Assembly (NCBI GenBank): GCA_963581435.1
Contig: CAUZOL010000029.1
Coordinates: 1-36,393 of the forward strand
Direction of reading: 5' to 3'
Length of the DNA: 36,393 bases
From: JABISG01 sp963581435
GTDB taxonomy: Bacteria; Planctomycetota; Planctomycetia; Planctomycetales; Planctomycetaceae
A program made the position numbers and the translations under genes. The notes beneath the pieces are model-generated. The model saw only the letters and a program-made list of their open reading frames with translations. It was not told where the DNA came from and searched no databases. Positions 18,380-26,644 of the stretch are shown here, in pieces; position 1 is the first letter of the stretch; every line of letters starts with the position of its first letter.

Positions 18380-18546
18380 GTGTCGATGCGAGCGACCAAC
18401 GGGAGCCCCAGCCGATTCGTCACTGAATGATTCCGTTCGAATTCCTGAACAAACACCGGGGGTTCAGTGGACAGTCGGAACAGGTGGCATGAATGAAGCA
18501 CTCGACAGGGAACTTCGCTGCGTAACGATCCCAGCGACCCTTTCGA

Positions 18547-19572
18547 TCACTCCAGAAGACCAGGCGCTTTGAGGAACCTGAAGAGGATCTCCCCAGTGAT
18601 CTTGTGGCCGTCTGTACCCCAGTGCATACGACGATTGTTTCCCACAAGCGTCTGCAATTCGATTTTCATATCGACGAATTCGCTGTCGAGGTTGAGGAGG
18701 TGGACATGTGGGGATTTTACGAGCAATTCTTCGAATTTTGCAGCGGTTTGCAGATAGAACACATTCTGAGGGTCAACATAGACGCCAAACCAACTGACGA
18801 TTAGCTGACAATGGTGTCGGTCGCACTCTTTCGCCATCTTATTGACAATTGCGGCGGACAATTCCAGGGGTTCTGCACGCGACTTGATCTCCGGCGCGTT
18901 GTCGGCGGGTTTGGGCACCGGCACATTGGCCAACTGGAGATCGAGATCCAGAAAAACCGGCTTGTCGCGTTTGTACATCTTGGAACTGGCATTGTTTGTA
19001 AAATCGTTGCCCAGGAACAAAGCCAACACCACGATATCAGGCGAGTAGTCAAATCCTTCCTGCGTCAGATACAGATACTCCTGGTCTGTACCCCAACCGG
19101 AAACTCCGGTGTTGATGACCTCCCACTTACCCTCGACTGACTGCAGGCGCTGCTCCAACACTTCCGCAAAGGTCTCGTCATCGGCGACTCCATACCCCCA
19201 GGTGAATGAGTCGCCGAGGACCAGAATCCGTTTCGTTCCGGTCGGTTTTGCGTAGGGATACTCGCGATCACGCAGGCCGCGCGAGTTCGTTGTCAACTTC
19301 TTCCCGAACGTCATCGACTCGTCGTCGGGAACACTTCTCCAGCCCAACTGGTCATCAAAGATGAGCCGGATGCCCGATTCTGGGTCGGGGCTCTCCAGGT
19401 AGATGGGACGATTCTCCAGGTAGTTCCGCGCGACTTGAAACAGCAAAAACGCGATTCCGCAAGAAATGCCGCAAGCGATAATTCGATACCGCGCGCGGCG
19501 TTTTCTCGCGTCGATTTCATGGACCGCTGACTCGTCGGATTGGATTGGCAATTCATCAGGTTGATGCGACAT
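18547..19572 (-). CDS. Membrane-anchored SGNH/GDSL hydrolase
   Basis: A predicted ester hydrolase with an N-terminal cytosolic tail, one membrane helix (IIACGISCGIAFLLFQVA, about 31-48) and an outer SGNH domain. Numbered from 19572 (341 aa), block I is LVLGDSFTWGYG with nucleophile Ser122, block II Gly lies in NTGVSGWGTDQE (153-164), block III is GND (188-190), and the C-terminal block is HWGTDGHK (317-324). Family members are acetyl-xylan or other carbohydrate esterases, lipases or lysophospholipases. Lying 110 nt after a sulfatase, it may remove acyl groups from the same polysaccharide. The start is uncertain: ATGs at 19572, 19614 and 19662 and a TTG at 19719 all lack strong ribosome binding sites; a distant AAGGGAA favours 19572 slightly. 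Confidence 0.82.
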   Translation of the reverse strand: MSHQPDELPIQSDESAVHEIDARKRRARYRIIACGISCGIAFLLFQVARNYLENRPIYLESPDPESGIRLIFDDQLGWRSVPDDESMTFGKKLTTNSRGLRDREYPYAKPTGTKRILVLGDSFTWGYGVADDETFAEVLEQRLQSVEGKWEVINTGVSGWGTDQEYLYLTQEGFDYSPDIVVLALFLGNDFTNNASSKMYKRDKPVFLDLDLQLANVPVPKPADNAPEIKSRAEPLELSAAIVNKMAKECDRHHCQLIVSWFGVYVDPQNVFYLQTAAKFEELLVKSPHVHLLNLDSEFVDMKIELQTLVGNNRRMHWGTDGHKITGEILFRFLKAPGLLE

Positions 19573-19682
19573 TTTAGCCAAAAGTTCCCTTGTTCCTTGG
19601 GTTCCGTAGTCCATATCGGCGACGACACATCGATTGTAATCAAAAAGCAGGTCAGGCCGCATGCTGCCGAATTCAACTGGTT

Positions 19683-21140
19683 CTACTTCCCACGGCTCTG
19701 CTTCTCCGCCGCCCGCCAAGCCTCAATCTCCCAATTCTGCTTCGGTCCGATCAACGGTGCGGCGTCCTGCTTCGGTAGTGAACGGCGCAGTTTGGCGATG
19801 ATCTCTGCATTTGCACTTTCACCGGCCACGTTGTGCCATTCGTGCGGGTCGGATTCGTGATCGTACAGTTCTTCGCTGCCGTCGCCGTAGCGGATGTAAT
19901 GCCAGCGGGTTGAACGCAACGAGTGATTCTTCGGGGCGAACGATGTGAGAATTGGGCGATCCCATTTTGCCTCGGGGTTCTTCATCAGCGGAACCAGACT
20001 GCGGCCTTCGAGGTCTTCACGGGGCGGCAATCCGGTCAGTTCCAGCAGCGTCGGGAAGATGTCGATCAAACCGGTCGGCCGTTCGCTCGATTGATTCTTC
20101 TCAAAGCCGGGAGCCGCGACGATCAACGGCACATGCGTGCCATCGTGCCATAACGACCGCTTTGCCCAGCGCTGTTTCTCGCCGAGATGCCAACCGTGAT
20201 CGGACAACAGCACCACAATCGTATTATCACGGTGTTCGCTCGCATCAAGCGCGTCGAGCACGCGGCCTGCACAATAGTCGGCAAACAGTACGCTCGCCAA
20301 ATACGCCTGCACGGCTCCTTCCCACGCATTGTTTTCGATGAACCACTCGTGCCGCGGTGCGGGCAGTCCGATGGTTAACAACTTGGCGTACTCGGGCAGA
20401 TCGTCGCGATCGGTCGCCAGCACTTCGGGCAGTTTGATTGTGTCTAACGGAAAGGGCTTGAACCACTTTGGCGGCACGTACAACGGAACGTGCGGCCGCC
20501 AGAATCCCGCCACCAGCAGAAACGGCTCTTCGCGTTTCTCGTTTAACCGCTCGATCACCCAGTCGGCCACTTTGGTATCGGGCATCAACGCTTCGTCTTC
20601 GGGGAACGGCCCCCAATCCCACAGCTTGTGTCCTTCCTTGTGGGCGATCTTCTCTTTGGGCAACGGCCCGAACCCGCCCATGCCGCCGCCGTATTGCTGG
20701 TAATGTTTCGCATCGTTGCCGTGAACGAACTTACCGGCCCCCATTGTGCGGTAACCCGCCTCGGCAAAATGCCGCAGCAAATGCGGCCGCTTCATCGCAA
20801 TCTTTGAGGCTTCCAAAGCCGGCTGCAGGAAATACAGCCCGGTGGTCGTCGGGTACAACCCCGTCAACATCGAAGCCCGTGATGGCGTACAAACTGGTGC
20901 CTGACAATGGGCATTGCGAAACAACGTTCCCCGTTTCGCCAGCCGATCAATGTTCGGCGTCTTCGCCTGCGGATGCCCAGCGAGGCCGCCGGTCCAATCG
21001 TTGAGATCATCGATGGAGATGATGAGAATGTTCGGCCGGTCGGCAGCGCTTGTCGCATTTGCTATCGTCGTTAAGGCGACGACGAAGAGTGACAGCGTCG
21101 GGAAGGAACGCCAGCGACTGTGGATATTCGATGTTGTCAT
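19683..21140 (-). CDS. Sulfatase, iduronate-2-sulfatase-like
   Basis: A type I sulfatase of 485 residues, exported (signal peptide about 1-33, ending ATSAAD). The formylglycine motif is CTPSRASMLTG with Cys84 as the residue to be converted; metal ligands include D44-D45 of SIDDLNDW and the later LLSDHGWHLGEK, a sequence characteristic of iduronate-2-sulfatase and choline-sulfatase-like members. FADYCAGRVLDALD and RPTGLIDIFPTLLELTGLP are also standard. It should hydrolyse a sulfate ester of a polysaccharide; the exact substrate is not readable. It is the middle gene of a leftward set: sulfatase-phosphatase fusion upstream (166-nt gap with two palindromes) and SGNH hydrolase downstream. No good Shine-Dalgarno precedes the ATG. 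Confidence 0.93.
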   Translation of the reverse strand: MTTSNIHSRWRSFPTLSLFVVALTTIANATSAADRPNILIISIDDLNDWTGGLAGHPQAKTPNIDRLAKRGTLFRNAHCQAPVCTPSRASMLTGLYPTTTGLYFLQPALEASKIAMKRPHLLRHFAEAGYRTMGAGKFVHGNDAKHYQQYGGGMGGFGPLPKEKIAHKEGHKLWDWGPFPEDEALMPDTKVADWVIERLNEKREEPFLLVAGFWRPHVPLYVPPKWFKPFPLDTIKLPEVLATDRDDLPEYAKLLTIGLPAPRHEWFIENNAWEGAVQAYLASVLFADYCAGRVLDALDASEHRDNTIVVLLSDHGWHLGEKQRWAKRSLWHDGTHVPLIVAAPGFEKNQSSERPTGLIDIFPTLLELTGLPPREDLEGRSLVPLMKNPEAKWDRPILTSFAPKNHSLRSTRWHYIRYGDGSEELYDHESDPHEWHNVAGESANAEIIAKLRRSLPKQDAAPLIGPKQNWEIEAWRAAEKQSRGK

Positions 21141-21174
21141 GATGTGTTAACTCTGAAGAACGGAGTTCATCTCT

Positions 21175-21200
21175 GGTTCCCAAGCTCCGGCTTGGGAACC
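21175..21200. repeat. Intergenic palindrome, copy 1
   Basis: GGTTCCCAAGC, a TCCG loop and GCTTGGGAACC form a perfect 11-bp hairpin. It lies in the 166-nt gap between two leftward sulfatase genes. A second short hairpin (CGAAGC-TCT-GCTTCG) follows near 21208-21222. No T tract follows, so it is more like a repeat element or mRNA-processing hairpin than an intrinsic terminator. Confidence 0.75.
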
Positions 21201-21271
21201 GGCCTACGCGAAGCTCTGCTTCGCCCGACGTGACGCAGAGCTTGTGACACGAAAGTGAAATGTATAATCGG

Positions 21272-21297
21272 CGTACCCAAGCTGGAGCTTGGGTACG
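21272..21297. repeat. Intergenic palindrome, copy 2
   Basis: CGTACCCAAGC, a TGGA loop and GCTTGGGTACG form a perfect 11-bp hairpin, 10 nt after the stop codon of the sulfatase-PhoD fusion. Compared with copy 1, two base pairs differ but both are changed on both arms, so pairing is kept. Confidence 0.75.
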
Positions 21298-21306
21298 AGT
21301 CGATGC

Positions 21307-24186
21307 TTACTTTGCCCGCTTCTGATGCTCGTGCAACACGACGCCTTTTTCGTCGTGGAATTTGAACGATAATGTTGGTCTGCTCGCTGCGGTGGTGGGT
21401 TGTGATTCGATCAACAGGAAACCGCCGGATGGTTTTTTCTGGGAATACACCTGTTTGATCAAACCCTTGGGGTCGGTCGATTTGGGGTCGCCCGGCTTGC
21501 GGCCGGGGCGGGAGTTGGCATCGACCAGTGCGCCGCAGGAAAACTCTTCCAGACCGGACGGATGAATCGAACGGTACTGCCAATGGCGGTCGCCGCAGAC
21601 GAGATAGAAGTTCTCAGCAACGCCGTTTTCTTTCAGCCAGGCGAAGAACTCGTCGCGTTCGTGCTGGAAGCCGCCGATGTTGGTGTGGTTGTCGAACTTG
21701 CGGGCATCGTCGGGGCCGATCATGGGGTTCGGTGAAATCAGAATTTTGAATGTCGCGTCGCTGGCCGCCAGCGTCTTCTCCAGCCACGCCTTCTGTTCGG
21801 CTCCCCAGATCGTTTTGTCCGGGCCGTCCTTCATGGCATTCGGGCTGCGGTACATGCGGTTTTCTGGAAACCAAATCTGCAGGTCTTTGCTCACCCGGTG
21901 TGTACGGTAGGTTTTCGCATCGCTGTCGTTTGCAGCTGCAACGGGGAGTTGTTCCAGCATCATCCGCCGTCCCTCTTCCGGTGACGGTTTGTGATCGCCC
22001 GTGTTATCGCCGTCGTCGATGCGATAATCGTGGTCGTCGATCATCCAATACGTGGGTACGACAGAAAACAACTCACGGTAACGCGGCTGCACGAATTGTT
22101 CGTGCCACTTCTGCCGCATTTGAGGAATTGTCTCTGCGCGTGGTTCTTTGGGCGTGTCGTAGTAAACGTTATCGCCGGTACCAACGAAGAAATCGGGCCG
22201 CAACTTGCGAATGCTATCGAGCGCGGGATAGCCGAGATGCTTATCGGGCTTGGCATATGGCCGAGGCAGTTCGGTGTTGTTGTTCTCCAGGTGAATCTTG
22301 CGATCGATGCGGCCATCGCCATGAAATTTCGCGTAGTTCATTCCCGTGACAACGACGAAACTGACCGGCCTTTCACCATTCCCGCCAGGATGTGTGCGAA
22401 ACGTGGCCGACGGACCAACACGCACGCTGCCGACATCAGACGTGATTCTCGTTGTGACCAGATACTCCGTGTCGGCTTTCAAATACTTCCAGGCGATGCG
22501 GGCAATAAAGTCGCGTTCTGCGGTCGCTTTCACATCAAGGCTCTGTGTCTTACCGCCATTCGATTTGATCGAAAACCTCACCACTCCAGCGATGCCGGCA
22601 ACGTCTTTGTTCATAAGTTGATCGGTCTGCGTCAGCCGAACCTGTGCAATCGCGCTAGTGGGTGTCACTTCCCCGATCATGATGCCCATGCCCGCATGAA
22701 TGGCCGTCTGGGCAAACCCTTCGCGCGGTTTGCCATCGTGACTGATTAGTGGTTTTGCGTTTTCGACTTTCCCCAACGGCCGGCAGCCGGGGCCGATTCC
22801 TTTCATGCCGAGATCGTTTTTTGTGTCGGCCGCAAGTTGACGCAACTTCGCGACGACCTCGGCATTGTCTTCCGCGACGTTCTTTGATTCGCCGATGTCG
22901 CTTTCGAGATTGTGAAGTTCGCCACTTCTCAGATGCAGTTTCCATGCGCCGTGCCGCACGGCTTGAAGGTTCAAGCCGCGATAGTAATAGAACGTCTCAC
23001 GCGGCGGTTTGGCGTCTTTCTTTCCCGCGAGAATCGGCCAGATATCGACGCCGTCGATCTTTCGATCCGTTGGAGCTTTGCCGCCCGCCAGTTTGACCAA
23101 CGTCGGCAGAATGTCCATCGTGCTGGTAATGGCAGCCGATTCCGTGCCGGCCGGAATCTTGTCGGGATACCAGGTGATTGTCGGCACGCGCATGCCCCCT
23201 TCAAACGTCGATCCTTTTCCGCCGCGCAATGGCTTGTTGACGGCACCGTGTCGCGGTTGTCCGCCGTTGTCGGATGTGAAGATGACGAGCGTCTTCTTAT
23301 CCAACTTCAATTGCCGCAGGGTTTCCAACACCTGCCCGACGCTCCAATCGACTTCTTCAACCCAATCGCCGAACAGGCCGTTTTTTGATTTGCCGTGAAA
23401 TGCCTTGCCCGGATAAAGCGGGAAGTGAACGGCCGAATGTGGCAGGTACAAAAAGAACGGCTCGTCGCGATGTTCCCACAGAAACTGGACGGCCTCGTTG
23501 GTGTACCGCTGGACGATCATCTGCTGATCGATCGGCAGGACACGTTGCAAAACGGTTTCGTTTCGCAATAACGGCAGCGGCGGTTGGCCTCGGCGTTTAC
23601 CGGCATTTTTTGGCAGCGGTCGTCCGAGATTGCTTTTCACCCCGTCGGCTGCCGGTCCCATGTCGTTCGAGTACGGCAGGCCATAGTAATAGTCGAACCC
23701 CTGTCGCGTCGGCAGAAACTCCGGCTGATCGCCCAGATGCCATTTGCCGATGATACCGGTCGTATATCCTTGTTTTTTCAGCAAGTCGGCAACGGTGATC
23801 TCACTCGGATCGAGTCCTTCCGCGTTTCCGGGAAACAGCACGTGCGGAATGCTAAGTACCCGCTTGGGGTAACAGCCGGTCATCAGCGATGCCCGCGACG
23901 GCGAACAAACCGGTGCCGCATAGAACGAGGTGAGCTTTCGCCCTTCCTTCGCCATCCGGTCAAGGTGCGGCGTGCGATTCTGCTTCGCCCCAAACGGCCC
24001 GATGTCGCCGTAACCGAGATCGTCGATGTTGATGAAAATAAAGTTCGGCTTCTCCGCAGCGGCAACACCGGCTTGACCAATGACGGCGAGTACAGCCAAG
24101 GCGACAACGAAGCGTATGACTACTCGTGGAAGAGAAACGAACCCCTCAAGCCTGGGTGTGTGGCGAGCACTGCTGGGTCGATTCAT
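21307..24186 (-). CDS. Sulfatase-PhoD phosphatase fusion protein
   Basis: A 959-residue exported two-enzyme protein. The signal segment (about 22-45) precedes a type I sulfatase domain (47-465) with FINIDDLGYGD, formylglycine motif CSPSRASLMTG (Cys94), GKWHLGD and TSDNGG. A linker and PhoD-type fibronectin-like domain (about 490-600) lead to a PhoD/PPP-like metallophosphatase (606-945): VGTGDNVYYD (668-677), MIDDHDYRIDDGDN (715-728), ISPNPMIGPDD (817-827) and CGDRHWQ (864-870), which carry the expected metal-binding Asp and His residues. The domains are joined in frame with no sign of a frameshift. It may remove both sulfate and phosphate esters from one polymer, or scavenge S and P together. 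No Shine-Dalgarno is visible at the ATG. It heads the set with the downstream sulfatase and SGNH hydrolase. Confidence 0.9.
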   Translation of the reverse strand: MNRPSSARHTPRLEGFVSLPRVVIRFVVALAVLAVIGQAGVAAAEKPNFIFINIDDLGYGDIGPFGAKQNRTPHLDRMAKEGRKLTSFYAAPVCSPSRASLMTGCYPKRVLSIPHVLFPGNAEGLDPSEITVADLLKKQGYTTGIIGKWHLGDQPEFLPTRQGFDYYYGLPYSNDMGPAADGVKSNLGRPLPKNAGKRRGQPPLPLLRNETVLQRVLPIDQQMIVQRYTNEAVQFLWEHRDEPFFLYLPHSAVHFPLYPGKAFHGKSKNGLFGDWVEEVDWSVGQVLETLRQLKLDKKTLVIFTSDNGGQPRHGAVNKPLRGGKGSTFEGGMRVPTITWYPDKIPAGTESAAITSTMDILPTLVKLAGGKAPTDRKIDGVDIWPILAGKKDAKPPRETFYYYRGLNLQAVRHGAWKLHLRSGELHNLESDIGESKNVAEDNAEVVAKLRQLAADTKNDLGMKGIGPGCRPLGKVENAKPLISHDGKPREGFAQTAIHAGMGIMIGEVTPTSAIAQVRLTQTDQLMNKDVAGIAGVVRFSIKSNGGKTQSLDVKATAERDFIARIAWKYLKADTEYLVTTRITSDVGSVRVGPSATFRTHPGGNGERPVSFVVVTGMNYAKFHGDGRIDRKIHLENNNTELPRPYAKPDKHLGYPALDSIRKLRPDFFVGTGDNVYYDTPKEPRAETIPQMRQKWHEQFVQPRYRELFSVVPTYWMIDDHDYRIDDGDNTGDHKPSPEEGRRMMLEQLPVAAANDSDAKTYRTHRVSKDLQIWFPENRMYRSPNAMKDGPDKTIWGAEQKAWLEKTLAASDATFKILISPNPMIGPDDARKFDNHTNIGGFQHERDEFFAWLKENGVAENFYLVCGDRHWQYRSIHPSGLEEFSCGALVDANSRPGRKPGDPKSTDPKGLIKQVYSQKKPSGGFLLIESQPTTAASRPTLSFKFHDEKGVVLHEHQKRAK

Positions 24187-24250
24187 TTTGCTTTTGCTTT
24201 CGTACTACAAATTGCGACAGGCCGTGACTCACACAAAGTTGTTATACCAC

Positions 24251-24330
24251 GGAGACACGGAGACACGGAGACACGGAGACACGGAGACACGGAGACACGG
24301 AGACACGGAGACACGGAGACACGGAGACAT
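24251..24330. repeat. Tandem array of 8-bp unit GGAGACAC, ten copies
   Basis: The unit GGAGACAC is repeated ten times without a break, the tenth ending in T, and CCAC precedes it. Nine copies are identical, so the array is probably recent or prone to slippage. It is non-coding by position. Similar CACGGAGACACGGAG tracts are known from other environmental bacterial genomes, but I cannot confirm relatedness here. Confidence 0.95.
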
Positions 24331-24437
24331 CAATAAGAAACAGCATCTTCCTCAGCGTTCGATTTGACGGATCATGCAGTCTTACTGAAATCCACACGAC
24401 CGTTGGAAAATCAATAGTGGATCGAATTTGAATAGAA

Positions 24438-24460
24438 GGAAACAGAGGCTCTCTGTTTCC
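24438..24460. repeat. Perfect hairpin downstream of a sulfatase gene
   Basis: GGAAACAGAG, loop GCT, CTCTGTTTCC: a 10-bp stem with a 3-nt loop, 68 nt past the stop codon of the leftward sulfatase. The following CTCTGTGCTCTCC is similar to the complement of the 8-bp array, suggesting both belong to one decayed repeat element. There is no strong T tract on the minus strand, so terminator function is uncertain. Confidence 0.6.
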
Positions 24461-24527
24461 TCTGTGCTCTCCTGTTCAGAAAAACGCGAGATCCGCATTC
24501 ACCCGACCTGTTCTGCGTGTTTTCCGG

Positions 24528-26195
24528 TTACTTTTTAGGCGGCGCCGGCTTCCGCCGTGGTCGTTGGGCGTCGGCTGGTACGGGCCCGGCCAATGGTGGG
24601 TTTTCAAAATACTTGCCGTTGTCGATCAAACGGGGATCGCCGGTGCGTTTCAGTTCCGACATCAGTTGCTCGCGCAACCTGGTTGCAATCTTGGCATTGC
24701 CGGGATCCGCTGCCACGTTTGTCATTTGATGCGGATCTTTCCGCATGTCGAAAAGTTCCTCGCGGGGACGTTTGCCGTAGGCGTGGTCGAAGTAACGTTT
24801 CCATTTGGGGTCGTTGCGGTGATCGACGAGCCAGGCTTTGGTTGGGCCGGCGTCTTCATCGGGCAATGTCGTGCGCGTATTTTCGGTGACTTCGCGGGTC
24901 GTTGGTGGGTTGTCGCCATCGAGTCGATATGGGTCGCCGAGCGGATAACGGTCCGGACGGAAGTTGATCACGAACTGATAGTTCGCCGTGCGGATCGCTC
25001 GCTGTGGATAAGGCAGATGTCCGGCACGGGCGATTTCGACATGGCGTTCGCGACCGGTCAGCACATACGTTCGTGACGGGTCGGCCAGCCCCTCTTTATC
25101 CGACTTCAACGTCGGCCAAATACTACGAGCCGTCATCACGGCGGGGATATCGACGCCGCCTGTTTCGAGAAATGTTGGAGCCAGATCGGGCAGGTTGACG
25201 AAGTCATCGACCACGCGGCCGCCGACAACTCCCGGGCCGGCAATTGCCAACGGGACACCCGTGCCGAAGTCGTACAGATTGCATTTGCCGTGCGGAAAAC
25301 CGGGGGCACCATGATCGCCGCTGACGACAATCAACGTGTTGTCGAGTTCGCCGGCCTCTTTCAATTCGGTCAGCAAAACACCCAACGCCGCATCGAAGGC
25401 GGCAACTTCACCAAAGTAGTCGGCCATGTCTTCGCGGACGACAGGGACATCGGGCAGGAACGGGGGCATCTTGCCTTTGAGCGAATTGGGATCGATGTTC
25501 CACAGTTTCTTGCCCGATCCCTTGATCCACTTGCGATGCACGTTCGTCGGACCGAACCAGTAGCAGAAGGGTTGGTCGGCGTCGCGTTTCTCCAGGAAGT
25601 TTTTGAAGTTGCCACGGACTTCGTCGAACAGCACGCCCTTGGCCTCGTCGATCGTTTTTCCGGCGGCTGCCATCTTGGTGACGGTTTGCGAGAAGCCGTT
25701 GAAGCGGCCGCCCGCCTGTTGATAGGAATATTTTCGCCCGCCATACGGAGCATCGGCCGGAATGCCGGGACTCCACACTTTGAACGTCTTGCCAATGTGA
25801 TATCCCGCATCGTTGAGTAGAAGTGGATAGGTCGGAATCTTCGAATCCCAGACGGCTCCACGCAGAATTGCCCCGCGTCCTGTCCGCCAGAAATACTGCC
25901 CCGAGAGCAGCGAACTGCGACAGGGAGTACACGACGGCGCGTTCACATACGCATTGCGAAACAAGACTCCCCGGCCAGCCAGGCGATCGAAGTTGGGTGT
26001 TTGAACCACGTCGTTCAATCCGCCTGGGCCATCAACCTTCGCATAAGCGCTGGCATGACGCCCCCAATCGTCGGCGAAGGCAAACAAAATGTTGTGACGT
26101 TTTTTATCCGCGGCATCGGTTCGTGTCGCATCGACTGACCCCGCGACAAATGCGAAGCATGTGGCTGAAATCACTGCGAAGAAACGCCAAGTCAT
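24528..26195 (-). CDS. Sulfatase, heparan N-sulfatase-like
   Basis: A type I sulfatase of 555 residues with a signal peptide (about 1-30). The active-site motif is CTPCRSSLLSG (Cys89): the usual Ser/Ala after Pro is Cys, giving C-x-P-C-R, which still matches the core C-x-P-x-R. Metal-binding ADDWGRHASAY (41-51) and VVSGDHGAPGFPHGKCNLYDFG with GVPLAI fit the heparan N-sulfatase (sulfamidase) type. The C-terminal half has REELFDMRKDPHQMTNVA, a segment common in sulfatases. The ATG at 26195 is chosen because CGGGAG lies 7 nt before it and a signal peptide follows; the longer frame to 26261 is not supported. The C-terminus is Pro/Arg/Lys-rich. It is divergent from the plus-strand sulfatase at 26645. 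Confidence 0.92.
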   Translation of the reverse strand: MTWRFFAVISATCFAFVAGSVDATRTDAADKKRHNILFAFADDWGRHASAYAKVDGPGGLNDVVQTPNFDRLAGRGVLFRNAYVNAPSCTPCRSSLLSGQYFWRTGRGAILRGAVWDSKIPTYPLLLNDAGYHIGKTFKVWSPGIPADAPYGGRKYSYQQAGGRFNGFSQTVTKMAAAGKTIDEAKGVLFDEVRGNFKNFLEKRDADQPFCYWFGPTNVHRKWIKGSGKKLWNIDPNSLKGKMPPFLPDVPVVREDMADYFGEVAAFDAALGVLLTELKEAGELDNTLIVVSGDHGAPGFPHGKCNLYDFGTGVPLAIAGPGVVGGRVVDDFVNLPDLAPTFLETGGVDIPAVMTARSIWPTLKSDKEGLADPSRTYVLTGRERHVEIARAGHLPYPQRAIRTANYQFVINFRPDRYPLGDPYRLDGDNPPTTREVTENTRTTLPDEDAGPTKAWLVDHRNDPKWKRYFDHAYGKRPREELFDMRKDPHQMTNVAADPGNAKIATRLREQLMSELKRTGDPRLIDNGKYFENPPLAGPVPADAQRPRRKPAPPKK

Positions 26196-26644
26196 TGTCG
26201 ATCTCCCGGCTGGCTGAGTGTAGTCGTATTGAGGACATGGCGATAACGGACGCTCGACCATCGATCATGCCAATTGCACAACGGAGAAGCAAGTCGCGAT
26301 GTCAGCTGTGCCTGGCCAATTGTGTTCGCAATGTGGGCGTGCCAAGCTGGAAACACCAAGAGCCGCGCAGCGGCGCGAAAACCCAAACCGACAGCTTGCT
26401 GTCGTAGGACATGTTGAACGGCTATTCGACAGCAAGCTGCCGGTTTGGGATGACGGCTTGCTCCGCTCGCCTTTGGCGTTCCCGGAGTTCGTTTCCTGCC
26501 ACACACGCCTGGGCTGGGTGTTGTCGAAGAGTTTGACCATGAACGGATGCGGCGCGAGACACAATGGGTTAGGCTGAATGGAGAAAGTCCATAATTGGAT
26601 CGCGCTGTCTTCGCCGTTGTTTCAAACATCATGATGAGGTCGAG
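26196..26644. promoter_or_regulatory. Divergent intergenic region between two sulfatase genes
   Basis: These 449 nt must hold the promoters of two divergent sulfatase genes. The main visible structure is the long inverted repeat at 26382-26449. No convincing gene was found: open frames here overlap one another in several phases and lack ribosome binding sites. No clear -35/-10 boxes were found. Confidence 0.5.
26382..26449. repeat. 23-bp inverted repeat with self-palindromic arms
   Basis: Left arm 26382-26404 and right arm 26427-26449 are reverse complements at 22 of 23 positions, around a 22-nt spacer. Each arm also contains its own palindrome (CGACAGC-TT-GCTGTCG in the left arm), so it can fold as one long hairpin or two short ones. 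A decayed mobile or REP-like element or a regulator target are possible explanations. Confidence 0.8.

Larger units (their letters stand above)
24187..24527. other. Repeat-bearing intergenic region between sulfatase genes
   Basis: This 341-nt gap between two leftward sulfatase genes holds no gene. It contains a ten-copy 8-bp tandem array (24251-24330) and a perfect hairpin (24438-24460), listed separately. Frames reading through the array in the plus direction give HGDTETRR repeats, a typical spurious translation. Confidence 0.7.

Noticed and set aside
24249..24332. CRISPR-like regular repeats
   Set aside because: Units are 8 bp with no spacers, and no cas genes are present; it is a simple tandem repeat.
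23584..24336. Plus-strand open frame ending in HGDTETRRHGDTETRR repeats
   Set aside because: It is antisense to the sulfatase-PhoD gene and its ending is only the translated 8-bp array; there is no ribosome binding site or protein family.
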